Under the pieces are notes generated by a model, which saw only the letters and a list, made by a program, of their open reading frames with translations, did no database searches and was not told where the DNA came from. From Xanthomonas hortorum (GTDB lineage Bacteria > Pseudomonadota > Gammaproteobacteria > Xanthomonadales > Xanthomonadaceae): a stretch of 64,000 nt of DNA. Below are positions 45,044-54,377 of this stretch, in pieces. Within the stretch, counting starts at the first letter, position 1, and each line of letters opens with the position of its first letter. The stretch lies in NCBI RefSeq assembly GCF_024339125.1, contig NZ_CP101417.1, positions 2,305,001 through 2,369,000 on the forward strand. The letters are read 5' to 3'. A program made the translations under genes and the position numbers.

Positions 45044-45652
45044 ATGAAGATTCGGGTTGCACTGCCGCAAGCGGAGATCGCCTGGTGTCGTGGCTGGTTA
45101 CAGGCGGCGCAGGCCGATGTGCTGATGCAGGCACTCTTGCAGGATGTGCGGTGGGAAGTGCACCGCATCCGGATGTTCGGGCGGATGGTGGATTCGCCGC
45201 GACTGAGCAGTTGGACCGGCGATGCGGAGGCGAGTTATCGCTATTCGGGCACCCGGTTTGCGCCGCAGCCGTGGCTGGAGGCGTTGCAGCCAGTACGCAC
45301 GCGCCTGCAGGATGAAACCGGGCATCCGTTCAACAGCGTGTTGGTCAACCGCTACCGTAGCGGCAACGATGCGATGGGCTGGCACAGCGACGACGAACCG
45401 GAGCTGGGCGCGCAGCCGCTGATCGCCTCATTGAGCCTGGGCGCGACGCGGCGGTTTGCGTTCAAGCATCGCGACGATGCGGCGTTGAAGCAGACGCTGG
45501 AGCTGGGCCACGGCGATCTGCTGCTGATGGGCGGCGATACCCAGCGCCATTACAAACACGCCTTGCCGCGCACCGCAAAGCCAGTCGGCGAGCGCATCAA
45601 TCTGACCTTTCGGCAGATTGCGATGCGCGTGTCCAGCGATAAGAGCGGCTAA
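45044..45652 (+). CDS. alkB: AlkB-like 2-oxoglutarate/Fe(II) dioxygenase
   Basis: 202 residues. The iron triad is H and D in GWHSDDEPELG plus H in RHYKHALPR; the 2-oxoglutarate Arg is in ERINLTFR. NRYRSGNDAMGWHSD is the standard AlkB segment. It directly reverses alkylation damage to DNA/RNA bases, or acts as an ALKBH2-like homologue. The ATG at 45044 was chosen because the upstream frame overlaps the divergent ETF-QO start. Its stop codon lies inside an inverted repeat (45644-45672). Confidence 0.9.
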   Translation: MKIRVALPQAEIAWCRGWLQAAQADVLMQALLQDVRWEVHRIRMFGRMVDSPRLSSWTGDAEASYRYSGTRFAPQPWLEALQPVRTRLQDETGHPFNSVLVNRYRSGNDAMGWHSDDEPELGAQPLIASLSLGATRRFAFKHRDDAALKQTLELGHGDLLLMGGDTQRHYKHALPRTAKPVGERINLTFRQIAMRVSSDKSG

Positions 45653-46169
45653 CAAAACGTAGCGAGCGCTCGGCTGGCGGGGAGCGCAGTGGTTTCGTTG
45701 GCTGCATCTTGTTGGATGCAGTCAGAAGCCGGGTCAAACGCTGGGTCGGTCGAGTGCGCGGTGCCCTCACCGCTCGCGGGACACGCCGCAAGTACGTCCA
45801 TGTAGGCTCGGTGGCGGCATCCATGCCGCCACACGGTCCCGCAATCGGCAAGGACACCGCACCAGAAAGTTTGCCGGCTGGGTTATTGAAAACCATGCGC
45901 ACCGACCATCTCGATTGGTCCTTGCCCGCCCACCGTCGCGGGACCTTACGCGGCATGGATGCCGCGTAAGAGCTTACAAGGACGTACTTGCAGCGTGTCC
46001 CGCGATGGTGGGCGGGCAAGGGCCCTGCAGCCAGGCCACAGATCAACCGCTCTGCGGCAGCCACCAGGCGGCCGGTGCTCGGAATCGGCATGTACCACTC
46101 GTACACTCCCGGTTGCTGCGCGCCGTCCGCGCCCACTTGGCGACAGCTCGCTGCGTTTTGTTAGGCGCT
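45644..46169. repeat. Composite hairpin repeat, copy B (inverted), inside a pair of long inverted ends
   Basis: The core 45653-46047 is copy A read backward: CCTTGCCCGCCCACC..GCGGGAC stem with CTTACGCGGCAT/ATGCCGCGTAAG near 45917-46015, and TGGCGGCATCC/ATGCCGCCA near 45811-45832. The whole gap is bounded by an imperfect inverted repeat of ~29 bp, 45644-45672 (AGCGGCTAACAAAACGTAGC...) and 46141-46169. The ends contain CTAAC/GTTAG cores. The frames crossing it are not genes. Confidence 0.8.
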
Positions 46170-46188
46170 CCAGGTCTGTCGCTTGCGC

Positions 46189-46833
46189 TTACAACGAACG
46201 CGGCAGGTTCTGGCTGTCCTGTTGACCGGTGATCAAGGTCCAACCCACCAGCTCGGTGGTGACCTGCGTCATCGCCTGCTCGAAGGCTGCAGCGACCGTT
46301 GCGGTGTCGGTACCCGTAGAAGGGCGTGCAACCAGGAAGGTGCGCGAGGCCACCACGCGCTGATCGGCGGCGTGCAGCAGTTTGGCGTTGAGTTCGATGG
46401 TGGCCGAGGGCAGCGATTGGCCCGCATAGTCCGACTCGAAGCGGCGCAGGTCGATTACCAGCTTGTAGTCGGAGCGGATGCCGGTGCCGATGCGGGCGAC
46501 CGCCGCGATCTTGCCGGAGTCTTCGAACGCGCGCACCACGCTGTCTTCCAGCATGTCGGTGGCCGGCTGTGCCCAGCCGGCGCCGTGATAGACCTGCAGC
46601 TCGCCCGGGGTGGGGCGCACGTTGATGCGCGGGCTGTCGATCACACGCGCGGCGCTGGGCTTGGCAACCGAGAGTTGCCAGCTCACCTGCGGCCAGGACG
46701 GGTTCGGCGTGATCCGCACGGTGGGCGCGTAGATCGTGGCCGGTTTCTGGTCGCCGCCGGTCAGCAGCGAGCAGCCGCCCAGCGCCAGCAACGAGACGCA
46801 CAACAAGGGACGCAACAGGCGCATGGCAGTCAT
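46189..46833 (-). CDS. ABC transporter auxiliary lipoprotein (PqiC/YmbA-like)
   Basis: 214 residues. A lipoprotein signal with lipobox LLALGGC (about residue 15-21) precedes a PqiC-like domain (TIYAPTVRITPNPSWPQVSWQLSV; ESDYAGQSLPSATIELNAKLL). Such lipoproteins bridge MCE-type transporters to the outer membrane. The start ATG at 46833 overlaps the MCE gene stop (ATGA); an ATG three codons later is an alternative. It is the last gene of the four-gene lipid-transport operon. Confidence 0.87.
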   Translation of the reverse strand: MTAMRLLRPLLCVSLLALGGCSLLTGGDQKPATIYAPTVRITPNPSWPQVSWQLSVAKPSAARVIDSPRINVRPTPGELQVYHGAGWAQPATDMLEDSVVRAFEDSGKIAAVARIGTGIRSDYKLVIDLRRFESDYAGQSLPSATIELNAKLLHAADQRVVASRTFLVARPSTGTDTATVAAAFEQAMTQVTTELVGWTLITGQQDSQNLPRSL

Positions 46834-47756
46834 TTCGGTTCGAACTCCTTGGGTGCGTCGCGGCCGAGCAGGTAGCGCGCAGGGTTGTTGTCCAGTTTGT
46901 CGCTGACCCGGCGCAGATCGCGGATCAGACCGCGCAATTCGGTCAGCGTGGGCCCAAGTTGGCCGAGGCCATCGTTGGCGAAACTATTGATGGCCGCGCG
47001 GTTTTCGCCAAGGATGTTGTCGGCGTTGCCGGCAGCCGAGTCCAGCTTGACCAGGGTGGCGTCGAGCTTGGCCAGGATGCCCGGCAGCTGCTGCACCAGG
47101 TTCTGGTCCAGCCGCTTGATGGTGCCGTTGGTGGTGGTCAGGGTGGTGTCCAGATTGCGTGCGGCATCGCGCGCGCTGACGATCAGCGCCTGCATGCCTT
47201 CGTCGCGATCGGCGATGCCGCCGCTGATCTTTTCCAGGTTCTGCAAGGTGGCGGTGATGCTGGCCACGTTCTTGTCCGAGAGCATCTGGTCCATGCGCTC
47301 GACGATGCGGTTGGCGGTGTCGGTGATGTTCTGCAGCGCCGAGGGCGTGGTCTGGATGATCGGCGCATCGCTCTTGTCGATGGTGGTCAGCGACGGTGCT
47401 TCGGGCGTGCCGCCGGAGAGCTGGATGATCGACGGGCCGGTCAGGCTGGTGATGGCCAGCTTGGCGCGCGTATCGCTCTTGATCGGCGTGGTGGAGTTCA
47501 CTCGCACGTGCGCCACGACCTGGCGCGGGTCGTTCGGCGCCAGCGTCAGCTCGGTGATCGAGCCGACCGCGATGCCGTTGTATTGCACCGGGCTACCGAC
47601 CGTCAGGCCGGTCACTGCCTCGCGAAACACCACCCGGTACTGCTGCCAGGTGCGGTCGGAGGAATATTTGGCCGCCCACAGCCCGAACAGCAGCAAGGCC
47701 AGGCCTGCCACGATGGTGAAGGCGCCGATCAGGACGTAATTGGCTTTGGTTTCCAT
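46830..47756 (-). CDS. MCE/MlaD-type lipid-binding protein
   Basis: 308 residues. One N-terminal membrane anchor (YVLIGAFTIVAGLALLLFGLW) is followed by an MCE domain (VVFREAVTGLTVGSPVQYNGIAVG, VHVRVNSTTPIKSDT, SIIQLSGGTPEAP), then a helical coiled region (about 140-280). It forms the periplasmic substrate-binding ring of the lipid transporter. It lies two bases after the ATPase gene and overlaps the lipoprotein gene. Confidence 0.92.
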   Translation of the reverse strand: METKANYVLIGAFTIVAGLALLLFGLWAAKYSSDRTWQQYRVVFREAVTGLTVGSPVQYNGIAVGSITELTLAPNDPRQVVAHVRVNSTTPIKSDTRAKLAITSLTGPSIIQLSGGTPEAPSLTTIDKSDAPIIQTTPSALQNITDTANRIVERMDQMLSDKNVASITATLQNLEKISGGIADRDEGMQALIVSARDAARNLDTTLTTTNGTIKRLDQNLVQQLPGILAKLDATLVKLDSAAGNADNILGENRAAINSFANDGLGQLGPTLTELRGLIRDLRRVSDKLDNNPARYLLGRDAPKEFEPK

Positions 47757-47758
47757 GC

Positions 47759-48595
47759 TCAGGCGGTCTCGGTGGAGTCGGTCTTGGCTGCGCGCGCGGC
47801 GCGCGCGCGGGGGCCGTGGAAGTATTCCTGGATCCAGGGGTGGTCGAGCTGTTCCACTTCGGCCAGCGGTGCGTTGGCGATCACCTTGCGATCGGCCAGC
47901 ACCGCGATGCGGTCGCAGATGGCGTACAGCGTATCCAGGTCGTGGGTGATCAGGAACACGGTCAGGCCCAGCGCCTGCTGCAAGGTCCGGATCAAACGGT
48001 CGAAGGCGGCAGCACCGATCGGGTCCAGGCCAGCGGTGGGCTCGTCCAGAAACAGCAGCGGCGGGTCCAGCGCCAGTGCACGCGCCAGGCCGGCGCGCTT
48101 GCGCATGCCGCCGGACAATTGCGAAGGCAGCTTGTCCAACGCATCGGCCGGCAGGCCAGCGAGCTTGATCTTCAGCAGCGCCAGCTCGAAATACCAGCGC
48201 TCCGGGAACTCGCCGTGATGCTCTTTCAACGGCACCTGCACGTTCTCGCCAACGGTCATCGACGAGAACAGCGCGCCGTCCTGGAACAGCACGCCAGTGT
48301 TGCGGGTGATGTGCTGGCGGTCGGCGAAGCGGCCCGAGCGCGCGTCCGCGCCCAGCACCTGGATACTGCCGGCGTCCGGCTCGCGCAGGCCCAGGATGCT
48401 GCGCATCAGCACCGACTTGCCGGTGCCCGAGCCGCCGACCACGCCCAGTATCTCGCCGCGGCGCACGTCCAGGTCCAGCTCCTCGTGCACGACCTGGCTA
48501 CCGAAGCGGTTGGTCAGCCCGCGCACTGAAATCGCCAGCTGGTCGTCGTCGGTATCGATCTCAGGATCGGTGATTGGGGATTCGGGATTCGTCAC
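47759..48595 (-). CDS. MlaF-type ABC ATPase for lipid transport
   Basis: 278 residues. Walker A GGSGTGKSVLMR, signature LSGGMRKRAGLARAL, Walker B LLFLDEPTAGLDP, switch ITHDLDTL. GMRKRAGLARA is typical of MlaF-like ATPases. The start is a GTG at 48595 preceded by GGGGAG; the first residues TNPESPITDPEID are encoded by a short dispersed repeat (GGGATTCGGGATT family), so this gene has a repeat-derived N-terminus. A tail rich in A and R closes the protein. Confidence 0.92.
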   Translation of the reverse strand: MTNPESPITDPEIDTDDDQLAISVRGLTNRFGSQVVHEELDLDVRRGEILGVVGGSGTGKSVLMRSILGLREPDAGSIQVLGADARSGRFADRQHITRNTGVLFQDGALFSSMTVGENVQVPLKEHHGEFPERWYFELALLKIKLAGLPADALDKLPSQLSGGMRKRAGLARALALDPPLLFLDEPTAGLDPIGAAAFDRLIRTLQQALGLTVFLITHDLDTLYAICDRIAVLADRKVIANAPLAEVEQLDHPWIQEYFHGPRARAARAAKTDSTETA

Positions 48596-48670
48596 AGTGC
48601 GTCTCCCCTATGAGTCCGGGCACGCTGCATGCGCCCGCTTTGGCGAATCCCCAATCCCGAATCTCGACTA
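48564..48670. repeat. Short GGGATTCGGGATT-type repeats around the ATPase start
   Basis: ATTGGGGATTCGGGATTCG at 48572-48591 and its complement-type CGAATCCCCAATCCCGAATC near 48644-48664. The same short words occur upstream of valS (63340-63372) and between valS and holC (63501-63530). They fill part of the 93-bp gap between the permease and ATPase genes. Confidence 0.7.
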
Positions 48671-48688
48671 TCCAATCCCTGCCTCACC

Positions 48689-49801
48689 TCACCACCCCAT
48701 CTTCATGAACCACAGCGCGGCGATCGCGTCGAGGATGATGACCAAGGAAATCGTCTGCACCACCGAGGAGGTGGTGCGCTCGCCAACCGACTGCGCGGTG
48801 CCGCTGACCTTCAAGCCTTCCAGACAGCCGATCAGGCCGATCACCAGCGCAAACAGCGGCGCTTTGGACAGCCCGACCAGGAAATGCCGCAACTGGATGG
48901 TGTCGTGCATGCGCGCCAGATACATCTGCGGCGGAATATCCAGATCGAATGCGCCCACTGTCACGCCACCGGCCAGGCCGGCGATCATCGCGATGAAGGT
49001 CAGCAAGGGCAGGGTGAAGATCAAGGCCAGCAGACGCGGAATCACCAGCAGGTCGATCGGGTCCAGGCCCAGGGTGCGGATGGCATCCACTTCCTCGCGC
49101 GATTTCATCGCACCGATCTGCGCGGTGAAGGCGCTGGCGGTGCGCCCGGCCAGGACAATCGCGGTCAGCAGCACCGCGAACTCGCGCAGGAAGGCGATGG
49201 AGACCAGCTCCACGACATAAATTTCCGCGCCAAAGTCGCGCAGGATGGTCGAGCCCAGGAACGCGATCACCGCGCCCACCAGATACGACAGCAGCACCAC
49301 CAGCGGCACCGCATCCAGGCCGACCTGTTCCATGTGGTGCACGGTGGATGTGAGGCGGAAGCGGCGCGGCTCGTGGATCAGCCGCGCGATCTTGACCAGG
49401 TTCTCGCCCAGAAAGCTGTTCAGCTCCAGGATGCCCTGGCCCACGCCATGCGTGGTGCGGCCCAGACGGTCCAGCGCGGCGACAAAACCGTAATCACGCT
49501 TGGGTTTGGGGCGCTCGTCGTTGAGTTCTTCGATGGTGCACACCAGGGCCTGGTGCTCATCGCGGAAATCGATCGCGTCTTCCTTCAAGCCCATGCGACT
49601 GGCGAAGCGCAGCAACTGCAGTACGCCGGCCGAATCCAGTTGCGCGATGCCGCGCGCGTCGATGCGACGAATGCCATCGGGCACGGCCTGCAACAGTTCT
49701 GCCTGCGGCAATGCGGTCGCCAGGACCCAACTGCCGGCAAGGCGGACCTGTGCGTGATCCTGCGAGTCTTGTTCGATGCGTGGAGGTTGCGGTTTGATCA
49801 T
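48689..49801 (-). CDS. MlaE-type permease with N-terminal STAS domain
   Basis: 370 residues. Residues ~15-100 are a STAS-like domain (LAGSWVLATALPQAEL, RRIDARGIAQLDSAGVLQLLRF), fused to an MlaE permease (~120-370) with LSYLVGAVIAFLGS and the VLAGRTASAFTAQIGAMKSREEVDAI motif. The STAS protein is separate (MlaB) in canonical mla operons, so this is the fused version. It is the first gene of the lipid-transport operon. Start ATG at 49801; the frame extends further upstream with no family sequence. Confidence 0.92.
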   Translation of the reverse strand: MIKPQPPRIEQDSQDHAQVRLAGSWVLATALPQAELLQAVPDGIRRIDARGIAQLDSAGVLQLLRFASRMGLKEDAIDFRDEHQALVCTIEELNDERPKPKRDYGFVAALDRLGRTTHGVGQGILELNSFLGENLVKIARLIHEPRRFRLTSTVHHMEQVGLDAVPLVVLLSYLVGAVIAFLGSTILRDFGAEIYVVELVSIAFLREFAVLLTAIVLAGRTASAFTAQIGAMKSREEVDAIRTLGLDPIDLLVIPRLLALIFTLPLLTFIAMIAGLAGGVTVGAFDLDIPPQMYLARMHDTIQLRHFLVGLSKAPLFALVIGLIGCLEGLKVSGTAQSVGERTTSSVVQTISLVIILDAIAALWFMKMGW

Positions 49802-49967
49802 GGGTGGCCTGTCCGTGGCGCCAGCATACCGCGCCCGGCGTGAGCGAATGTTGGGGACGCTTCGCACCTGCGGCTCCGGCATGGGCGATCGGGGCGCCGG
49901 CCACGCGCACTGCGGCATACACTGGCGGCCTCGCCAGACGGCGTTTCTCCGATCCGACCCGCTACGC

Positions 49968-51227
49968 ATGTCCGCCGCCACCCTCGTCCAACCGTCCGCC
50001 AGCGCCACCTACGCGCAGCGCGTCGCCTTCGTTTCGGAAATCGCCGGGCGCCTGCATACCTACGGCACCACCGCGCAGCGGCTGGAGGCCGCGGTGGTCG
50101 GGCTCTCGCAGAAGCTGGGGCTGGACTGCGAGCCCTGGTCCAATCCCACCGGGATTATTTTGAGCTTCAGCGACCCGACCAAGTCGATCGGCTCCAGCGA
50201 CATCACGCGGGTGATCCGGCTGGCACCGGGCGAGAACGATCTGTACAAACTCAGCGTGGCCGATTACATCGCCGACAGCGTGGCCAATGGACGCATGAGC
50301 ATCGCGCAGGGGCACACGGCGCTGCGCCGGCTGGACCGCGAGGTCGACCGGCGTGGCAAGACCATGCAGGTGCTGGCCTTCGGGCTGGCTGCAGCCGGCG
50401 TGGCCGGGCTGTGGAAATTGCCCTGGCTGGATATCGCCACCGCTGGCGCGATCGGTATGTCGATCGGGCTGCTGACCCAATACACCGATAAACGCCCGGC
50501 CACCAAAGAGGCCGGAGAAGCATTGGCCGGCTTGCTGGCCGGTGTGGTGGCGACGGTGGTCGGCTCGCTGCTTGGCCCGTTGAATCTCAATACGGTGATC
50601 ATCGCCTCGCTGGTGGTGCTGCTGCCCGGCATGTCGCTGACCAATGCCTTCAACGAGCTGGCCAGCCAGCACTGGGTCTCAGGAACCGCGCGCCTGGCCG
50701 GTGCGGTGACCACGGTGCTCAAGCTCACCGTCGGTGCGGTGATCGCCGTGACGCTGACGCAGCTGGTCGGCTTGCAGCCACAGCTCGCCGCGGTGCGTCC
50801 GCAGGCCAGTTGGGTGGAATGGGCTTCGCTGCTGGTGGCCGCTTATGCGTTTGCAGTGTTGTTCAAGGCCAGTCGACGCGATTATCCCTGGATCATGGCT
50901 GCAGCCATGTCCGGTTATGTCATTGCGCGTTATGCGGGGCATGCCTGGGGCGGCCCGGCCGGCGTATTCGCCTCGGCCATGGCATTGACTGCCGCCGGTA
51001 ATCTATTTGGGCGGGTGGTGCAAAGACCCGGTGCATTGATTCGTTTGCCGGGCATCATCATGCTGGTTCCGGGTAGTACCAGCCTGCGCGGATTTCTCAC
51101 CCTGGTGCAGCAACAGGATGTCAGTGTCGGGCAAGCGGCACTATTGGCAGTGACCAATATCGTGATGGCATTGATGGCCGGATTGCTGTTCGGCAATCTG
51201 TTGATTCCGGCCCGCAAGAATTTATGA
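49968..51227 (+). CDS. ThrE-type threonine/serine exporter
   Basis: 419 residues. The N-terminal ThrE domain (VAFVSEIAGRLHTYGTTAQRLEAAV, about 18-250) and C-terminal ThrE_2-like domain are both in one chain. About ten hydrophobic segments follow a soluble N-terminus, e.g. LLAGVVATVVGSLLG, IIASLVVLLPGMSLTNA and ALLAVTNIVMALMAGLLFG. Predicted inner-membrane exporter; substrate specificity is not visible. Start ATG at 49968; the frame opens 64 codons earlier without family sequence. A terminator follows at 51249. Confidence 0.88.
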   Translation: MSAATLVQPSASATYAQRVAFVSEIAGRLHTYGTTAQRLEAAVVGLSQKLGLDCEPWSNPTGIILSFSDPTKSIGSSDITRVIRLAPGENDLYKLSVADYIADSVANGRMSIAQGHTALRRLDREVDRRGKTMQVLAFGLAAAGVAGLWKLPWLDIATAGAIGMSIGLLTQYTDKRPATKEAGEALAGLLAGVVATVVGSLLGPLNLNTVIIASLVVLLPGMSLTNAFNELASQHWVSGTARLAGAVTTVLKLTVGAVIAVTLTQLVGLQPQLAAVRPQASWVEWASLLVAAYAFAVLFKASRRDYPWIMAAAMSGYVIARYAGHAWGGPAGVFASAMALTAAGNLFGRVVQRPGALIRLPGIIMLVPGSTSLRGFLTLVQQQDVSVGQAALLAVTNIVMALMAGLLFGNLLIPARKNL

Positions 51228-51248
51228 GGTGCAGGAAACGCGCGCAAT

Positions 51249-51275
51249 AAAAACGCCGGCAATGCCGGCGTTTTT
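51249..51275. terminator. Bidirectional intrinsic terminator between the exporter and H-NS-type genes
   Basis: Perfect 12-nt arms (51249-51260 and 51264-51275; core ACGCCGGC/GCCGGCGT), 3-nt loop, A-run before and T-run after. Confidence 0.9.
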
Positions 51276-51286
51276 ATTGGTTTGAA

Positions 51287-51751
51287 TCAAGCGGCCTTGG
51301 ACTTCTTGGTGGCGCGCTTGGTGACAACTTTACGTGCCGAGGTCTTCTTGGCCGGGGTCTTCTTGGCGCCGACCTTGCTGATCAGAAAGTCTTCGACTTT
51401 CTTGCCGGCGGCGGTCAATTCGGCCAGCCAGCGCGGCTGCTTGCCACGGCCGGTCCAGGCTTCCTGGGGATTTGCCGGGTTGCGATACTTCGGCGGCACC
51501 TTGCCCAGCTTGCGGCCGGCGCGCGGGCCCGGCTTGGCAGCGGCAGCCGGACGACCCGGACCAGCGCTGGCAGTGGCGGAAGCGCCAAACAATTCTTCAA
51601 TGGAATAACCATGCGCTTTTGCGGCGCGGGTCAGCTGGGTGCGGACCTTTGCGATCGGGGTGCGCTTGGCAACCACCGTCTGCTGCTTCTTCGCATTCTT
51701 GATCAGTGCACCCAACTGCTTGGCCGACAGGCCGCTAAGATCGATCGACAT
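51287..51751 (-). CDS. H-NS family nucleoid-associated protein
   Basis: 154 residues. A short oligomerisation-like N-terminus (DLSGLSAKQLGALIKNAKKQ) precedes an H-NS DNA-binding domain (YRNPANPQEAWTGRGKQPRW, the Y.np.np..tW.GRG..P.W pattern), then a Lys/Ala tail (KKTPAKKTSARKVVTKRATK) resembling a histone-H1-like tail. Such proteins silence A+T-rich horizontally acquired DNA, so it may act on the LPS locus nearby. The ATG at 51751 has GGAG five bases upstream; a GTG one codon earlier is the alternative. Confidence 0.92.
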   Translation of the reverse strand: MSIDLSGLSAKQLGALIKNAKKQQTVVAKRTPIAKVRTQLTRAAKAHGYSIEELFGASATASAGPGRPAAAAKPGPRAGRKLGKVPPKYRNPANPQEAWTGRGKQPRWLAELTAAGKKVEDFLISKVGAKKTPAKKTSARKVVTKRATKKSKAA

Positions 51752-51895
51752 CACTACTCCGGAAAATGAGAGAGAAAAGAATGCCGGTCCGTGGCAGCGC
51801 TGGCCATCATAATGTCAGAAAACCCGCGTGACAAATGCGCCGAAATAATTCGGCGCCTTGTGTTCATCTGTTTGAAGCGGGTTCGGGGTGTTTGA

Positions 51896-53590
51896 TCAAC
51901 GTTCCAGGCGGGAGAATAACCCGGCCTTATCCAGGTTTTCTGCTGCCTCGGCGGTGCGCGCGCGATATTCAAATGTGCCAGCCGCCAATCCGCGTTCTGA
52001 GACCACCACCCGATGCGGAATGCCCAATAGTTCCATATCGGCAAACATGGCGCCCGGACGCAAACCGCGATCGTCCAGTGCGGCTTCGATACCTACGGCA
52101 ATCAACTCGTCCAACAGCGCACCGGCTGCGGCAATCACCTGTGGGTCCTGTTTCGGGTTGATCACGCACACCACCACCTGCCATGGCGCCATCGGTGCGG
52201 GCCAGATGATGCCGGCCTCGTCGTGGTTCTGTTCGATCGCCGCAGCCACGATGCGCGAAATCCCGATGCCGTAGCAGCCCATCTTCATCACCGCGACCTT
52301 GCCGTTCTCGTCGATCACGGTGGCCTGCAATGCCTGTGCGTACTGGCTGCCAAGCTGGAACACATGGCCCACTTCGATGCCACGGGCCAGCCGCAGCTCG
52401 CCGCCATCGGCCGCACGTTCGCCTTCGATGACGTTGCGCACATCGGCCACGGTGTCCGGCTCGGGCAGGTCGCGGCCCCAGTTGACGCCTGCCAGATGCG
52501 CGCCGGACACATTGGCGCCGACCACGAAATCGGCCAGGGCTGCGACATCGCGATCGGCCACCACGCGCACCGGGCGCGCGGTGTTCACCGGGCCCAGAAA
52601 ACCCGGCTCGCAGCCGAGGTGGTCGCGGATTTCGGCCTCATTGGCCATCCGGTAACCGGCCAGGCCAGCGACCTTGCCGAGCTTGATCTCGTTGACCGCG
52701 TGGTCGCCACGTACCAGCACCAGCACAAAGCCGGCCTCGGTCATCACCGCCACCGACTTGACTGTGCGCTGCAGCGCGATGCCCAGCAGCTGGGCGACGT
52801 CTTCGCAGGTTTTCTGGGTGGGCGTTGCGACCTGGCGCATCGCCTCGCCAGCCTCGGCGCGCGGGGCGGGCAGGGCGGCGCTGGCAGTTTCCACGTTGGC
52901 GGCGTAATCGGAAGCCGTGGAGAACGCCAGCGAGTCTTCGCCGGAGGCGGCGATGACATGGAATTCCTGCGAGGCGTCACCGCCGATGGCGCCGGAATCG
53001 GCCTGCACGGCGCGGAATTCCAACCCCAGGCGGGTGAAGATGCGGGTGTAGGCCGCGCGCATGTTGTCGTACTCGCGCGCCATGTCCTCGTCGGTGAGAT
53101 GGAACGAGTAAGCGTCCTTCATCAGGAATTCGCGCGCACGCATCACCCCGAAGCGCGGGCGGATTTCATCGCGGAACTTGGTCTGGATCTGATAGAAATT
53201 CAGCGGCAGCTGCTTGTAGCTGTTGATCTCCTGGCGCGCGAACTCGGCCGCGGCTTCCTCGGCGGTGGGGCTGTAGCAGAACTCCTGTTCCTTGCGGTCC
53301 TTGATCTTGAGCAACTGCCCGCCGAACTTTTCCCAGCGGCCGGTGGCGTCCCACAACTCGCGCGGCTGGATGGTAGGGAACAGCACTTCCACCGCCCCGG
53401 CGCGGTTCATCTCTTCGCGCACGATGGCCTCGACCTTGCGCAACACGCGCAGGCCCAGCGGCGACCAGGTGTACAGCCCGGAGGCCAGCTTGCGGATCAT
53501 GCCCGCGCGCAGCATCAGACGGTGGCTGACCAGCTCGGCGTCGGCCGGGGTTTCCTTGGTGGTGTGCAGGTGGAACTGGGAAAGACGCAT
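51896..53590 (-). CDS. proS: Prolyl-tRNA synthetase
   Basis: 564 residues, bacterial-type ProRS with an editing (INS) insertion between motifs 2 and 3. Motif-type segments are [43 protein letters not shown] and [17 protein letters not shown]. It charges tRNA-Pro in the cytoplasm. The frame is open to 53827, but the ATG at 53590 ([20 protein letters not shown]) is the standard start. Confidence 0.96.
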   Translation of the reverse strand: MRLSQFHLHTTKETPADAELVSHRLMLRAGMIRKLASGLYTWSPLGLRVLRKVEAIVREEMNRAGAVEVLFPTIQPRELWDATGRWEKFGGQLLKIKDRKEQEFCYSPTAEEAAAEFARQEINSYKQLPLNFYQIQTKFRDEIRPRFGVMRAREFLMKDAYSFHLTDEDMAREYDNMRAAYTRIFTRLGLEFRAVQADSGAIGGDASQEFHVIAASGEDSLAFSTASDYAANVETASAALPAPRAEAGEAMRQVATPTQKTCEDVAQLLGIALQRTVKSVAVMTEAGFVLVLVRGDHAVNEIKLGKVAGLAGYRMANEAEIRDHLGCEPGFLGPVNTARPVRVVADRDVAALADFVVGANVSGAHLAGVNWGRDLPEPDTVADVRNVIEGERAADGGELRLARGIEVGHVFQLGSQYAQALQATVIDENGKVAVMKMGCYGIGISRIVAAAIEQNHDEAGIIWPAPMAPWQVVVCVINPKQDPQVIAAAGALLDELIAVGIEAALDDRGLRPGAMFADMELLGIPHRVVVSERGLAAGTFEYRARTAEAAENLDKAGLFSRLER

Positions 53591-53839
53591 CGGGCTTCGC
53601 TTGGGCGGAAAGCCCATAGTTTGCCAGTGTCGCGCCCTGGCGGTCATCGGCGAGGGCGCTGCCCCGTCTCGGCAGGGCGGGAAAGACCTGTGCGTGATCG
53701 GTCTGGCCAAGTGTTCTTGGCCCAAAGACGTGTGGCCGGCGTTCTGGCGCGGCCGGTGCTGAAATCGGCGTGTGCCCTGCGTAGACGGCAGTTGGTGCGC
53801 AGCGTCCACCCAATAGAGGGCGGCCACGTGTTTTTGGAC

Positions 53840-54244
53840 TCAGGTGGCCGGGCCGCTGCTGGTCGGTGCTGGCTTGCAATAGGCCTTGGCGGCCGCTTCG
53901 GCGAGGTTGTGCTGTGCGGTGCGGGCGTCCGGGTCCAGCGGGGTGCCGGGCTTGCCGTCGGCGCCAGCGCCCATGGTCACCTCGCCCTTGCCGCTGAGCA
54001 GCTCCAGGTTGCGACGTGCGGTGAGGCAATCGGCCGATTCGGGTGCGGCGGTTTCTGGTGCGGCGATGGCGGCGGTGCCGCTGCGCGCGTCGATCCGGCG
54101 CGATTCGTAGCGCTGGCCGGACGGCGGCGGGGTTTCGGTGTAGTGGGTCACGCCCTTGGCGTCCTTCCACTTATAGAGATCGGTCGCGCCGGCGCCGGCG
54201 CTGACCAGCATCAACAGGGCGCAAAGCCCGGACGACAGCTGCAT
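53840..54244 (-). CDS. DUF4124 domain-containing secreted protein
   Basis: 134 residues. A signal peptide (about 1-20, LCALLMLVSAGAGA|TDLY) is followed by DUF4124 (DLYKWKDAKGVTHYTETPPP), a small beta-rich domain common in gamma-proteobacterial envelope proteins. Two Cys (CLTARR and YCKP) may pair in the periplasm. Function unknown. It lies between proS and the divergent pssA. Confidence 0.88.
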   Translation of the reverse strand: MQLSSGLCALLMLVSAGAGATDLYKWKDAKGVTHYTETPPPSGQRYESRRIDARSGTAAIAAPETAAPESADCLTARRNLELLSGKGEVTMGAGADGKPGTPLDPDARTAQHNLAEAAAKAYCKPAPTSSGPAT

Positions 54245-54377
54245 GTGGCTTCCCCTGGATGATTCCCGCGGCGATTGCAGCATCCGCGGCCTGCGCTGGC
54301 AAGTGATGCCGCCCGGCGTACGCGTCAAGGGCAGGGCGCGCTACCGCCGAACGGACCTCAGGCCCTACACTTGTCGG

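Noticed and set aside
45597..46136. Minus-strand frame over repeat copy B
   Set aside because: It runs through hairpin repeats; comparable frames in the other copies differ in phase and length, so it is not conserved as protein.
52223..54262. 679-residue plus-strand frame opposite proS
   Set aside because: Composition is that of a reversed prolyl-tRNA synthetase gene; no recognisable domain.
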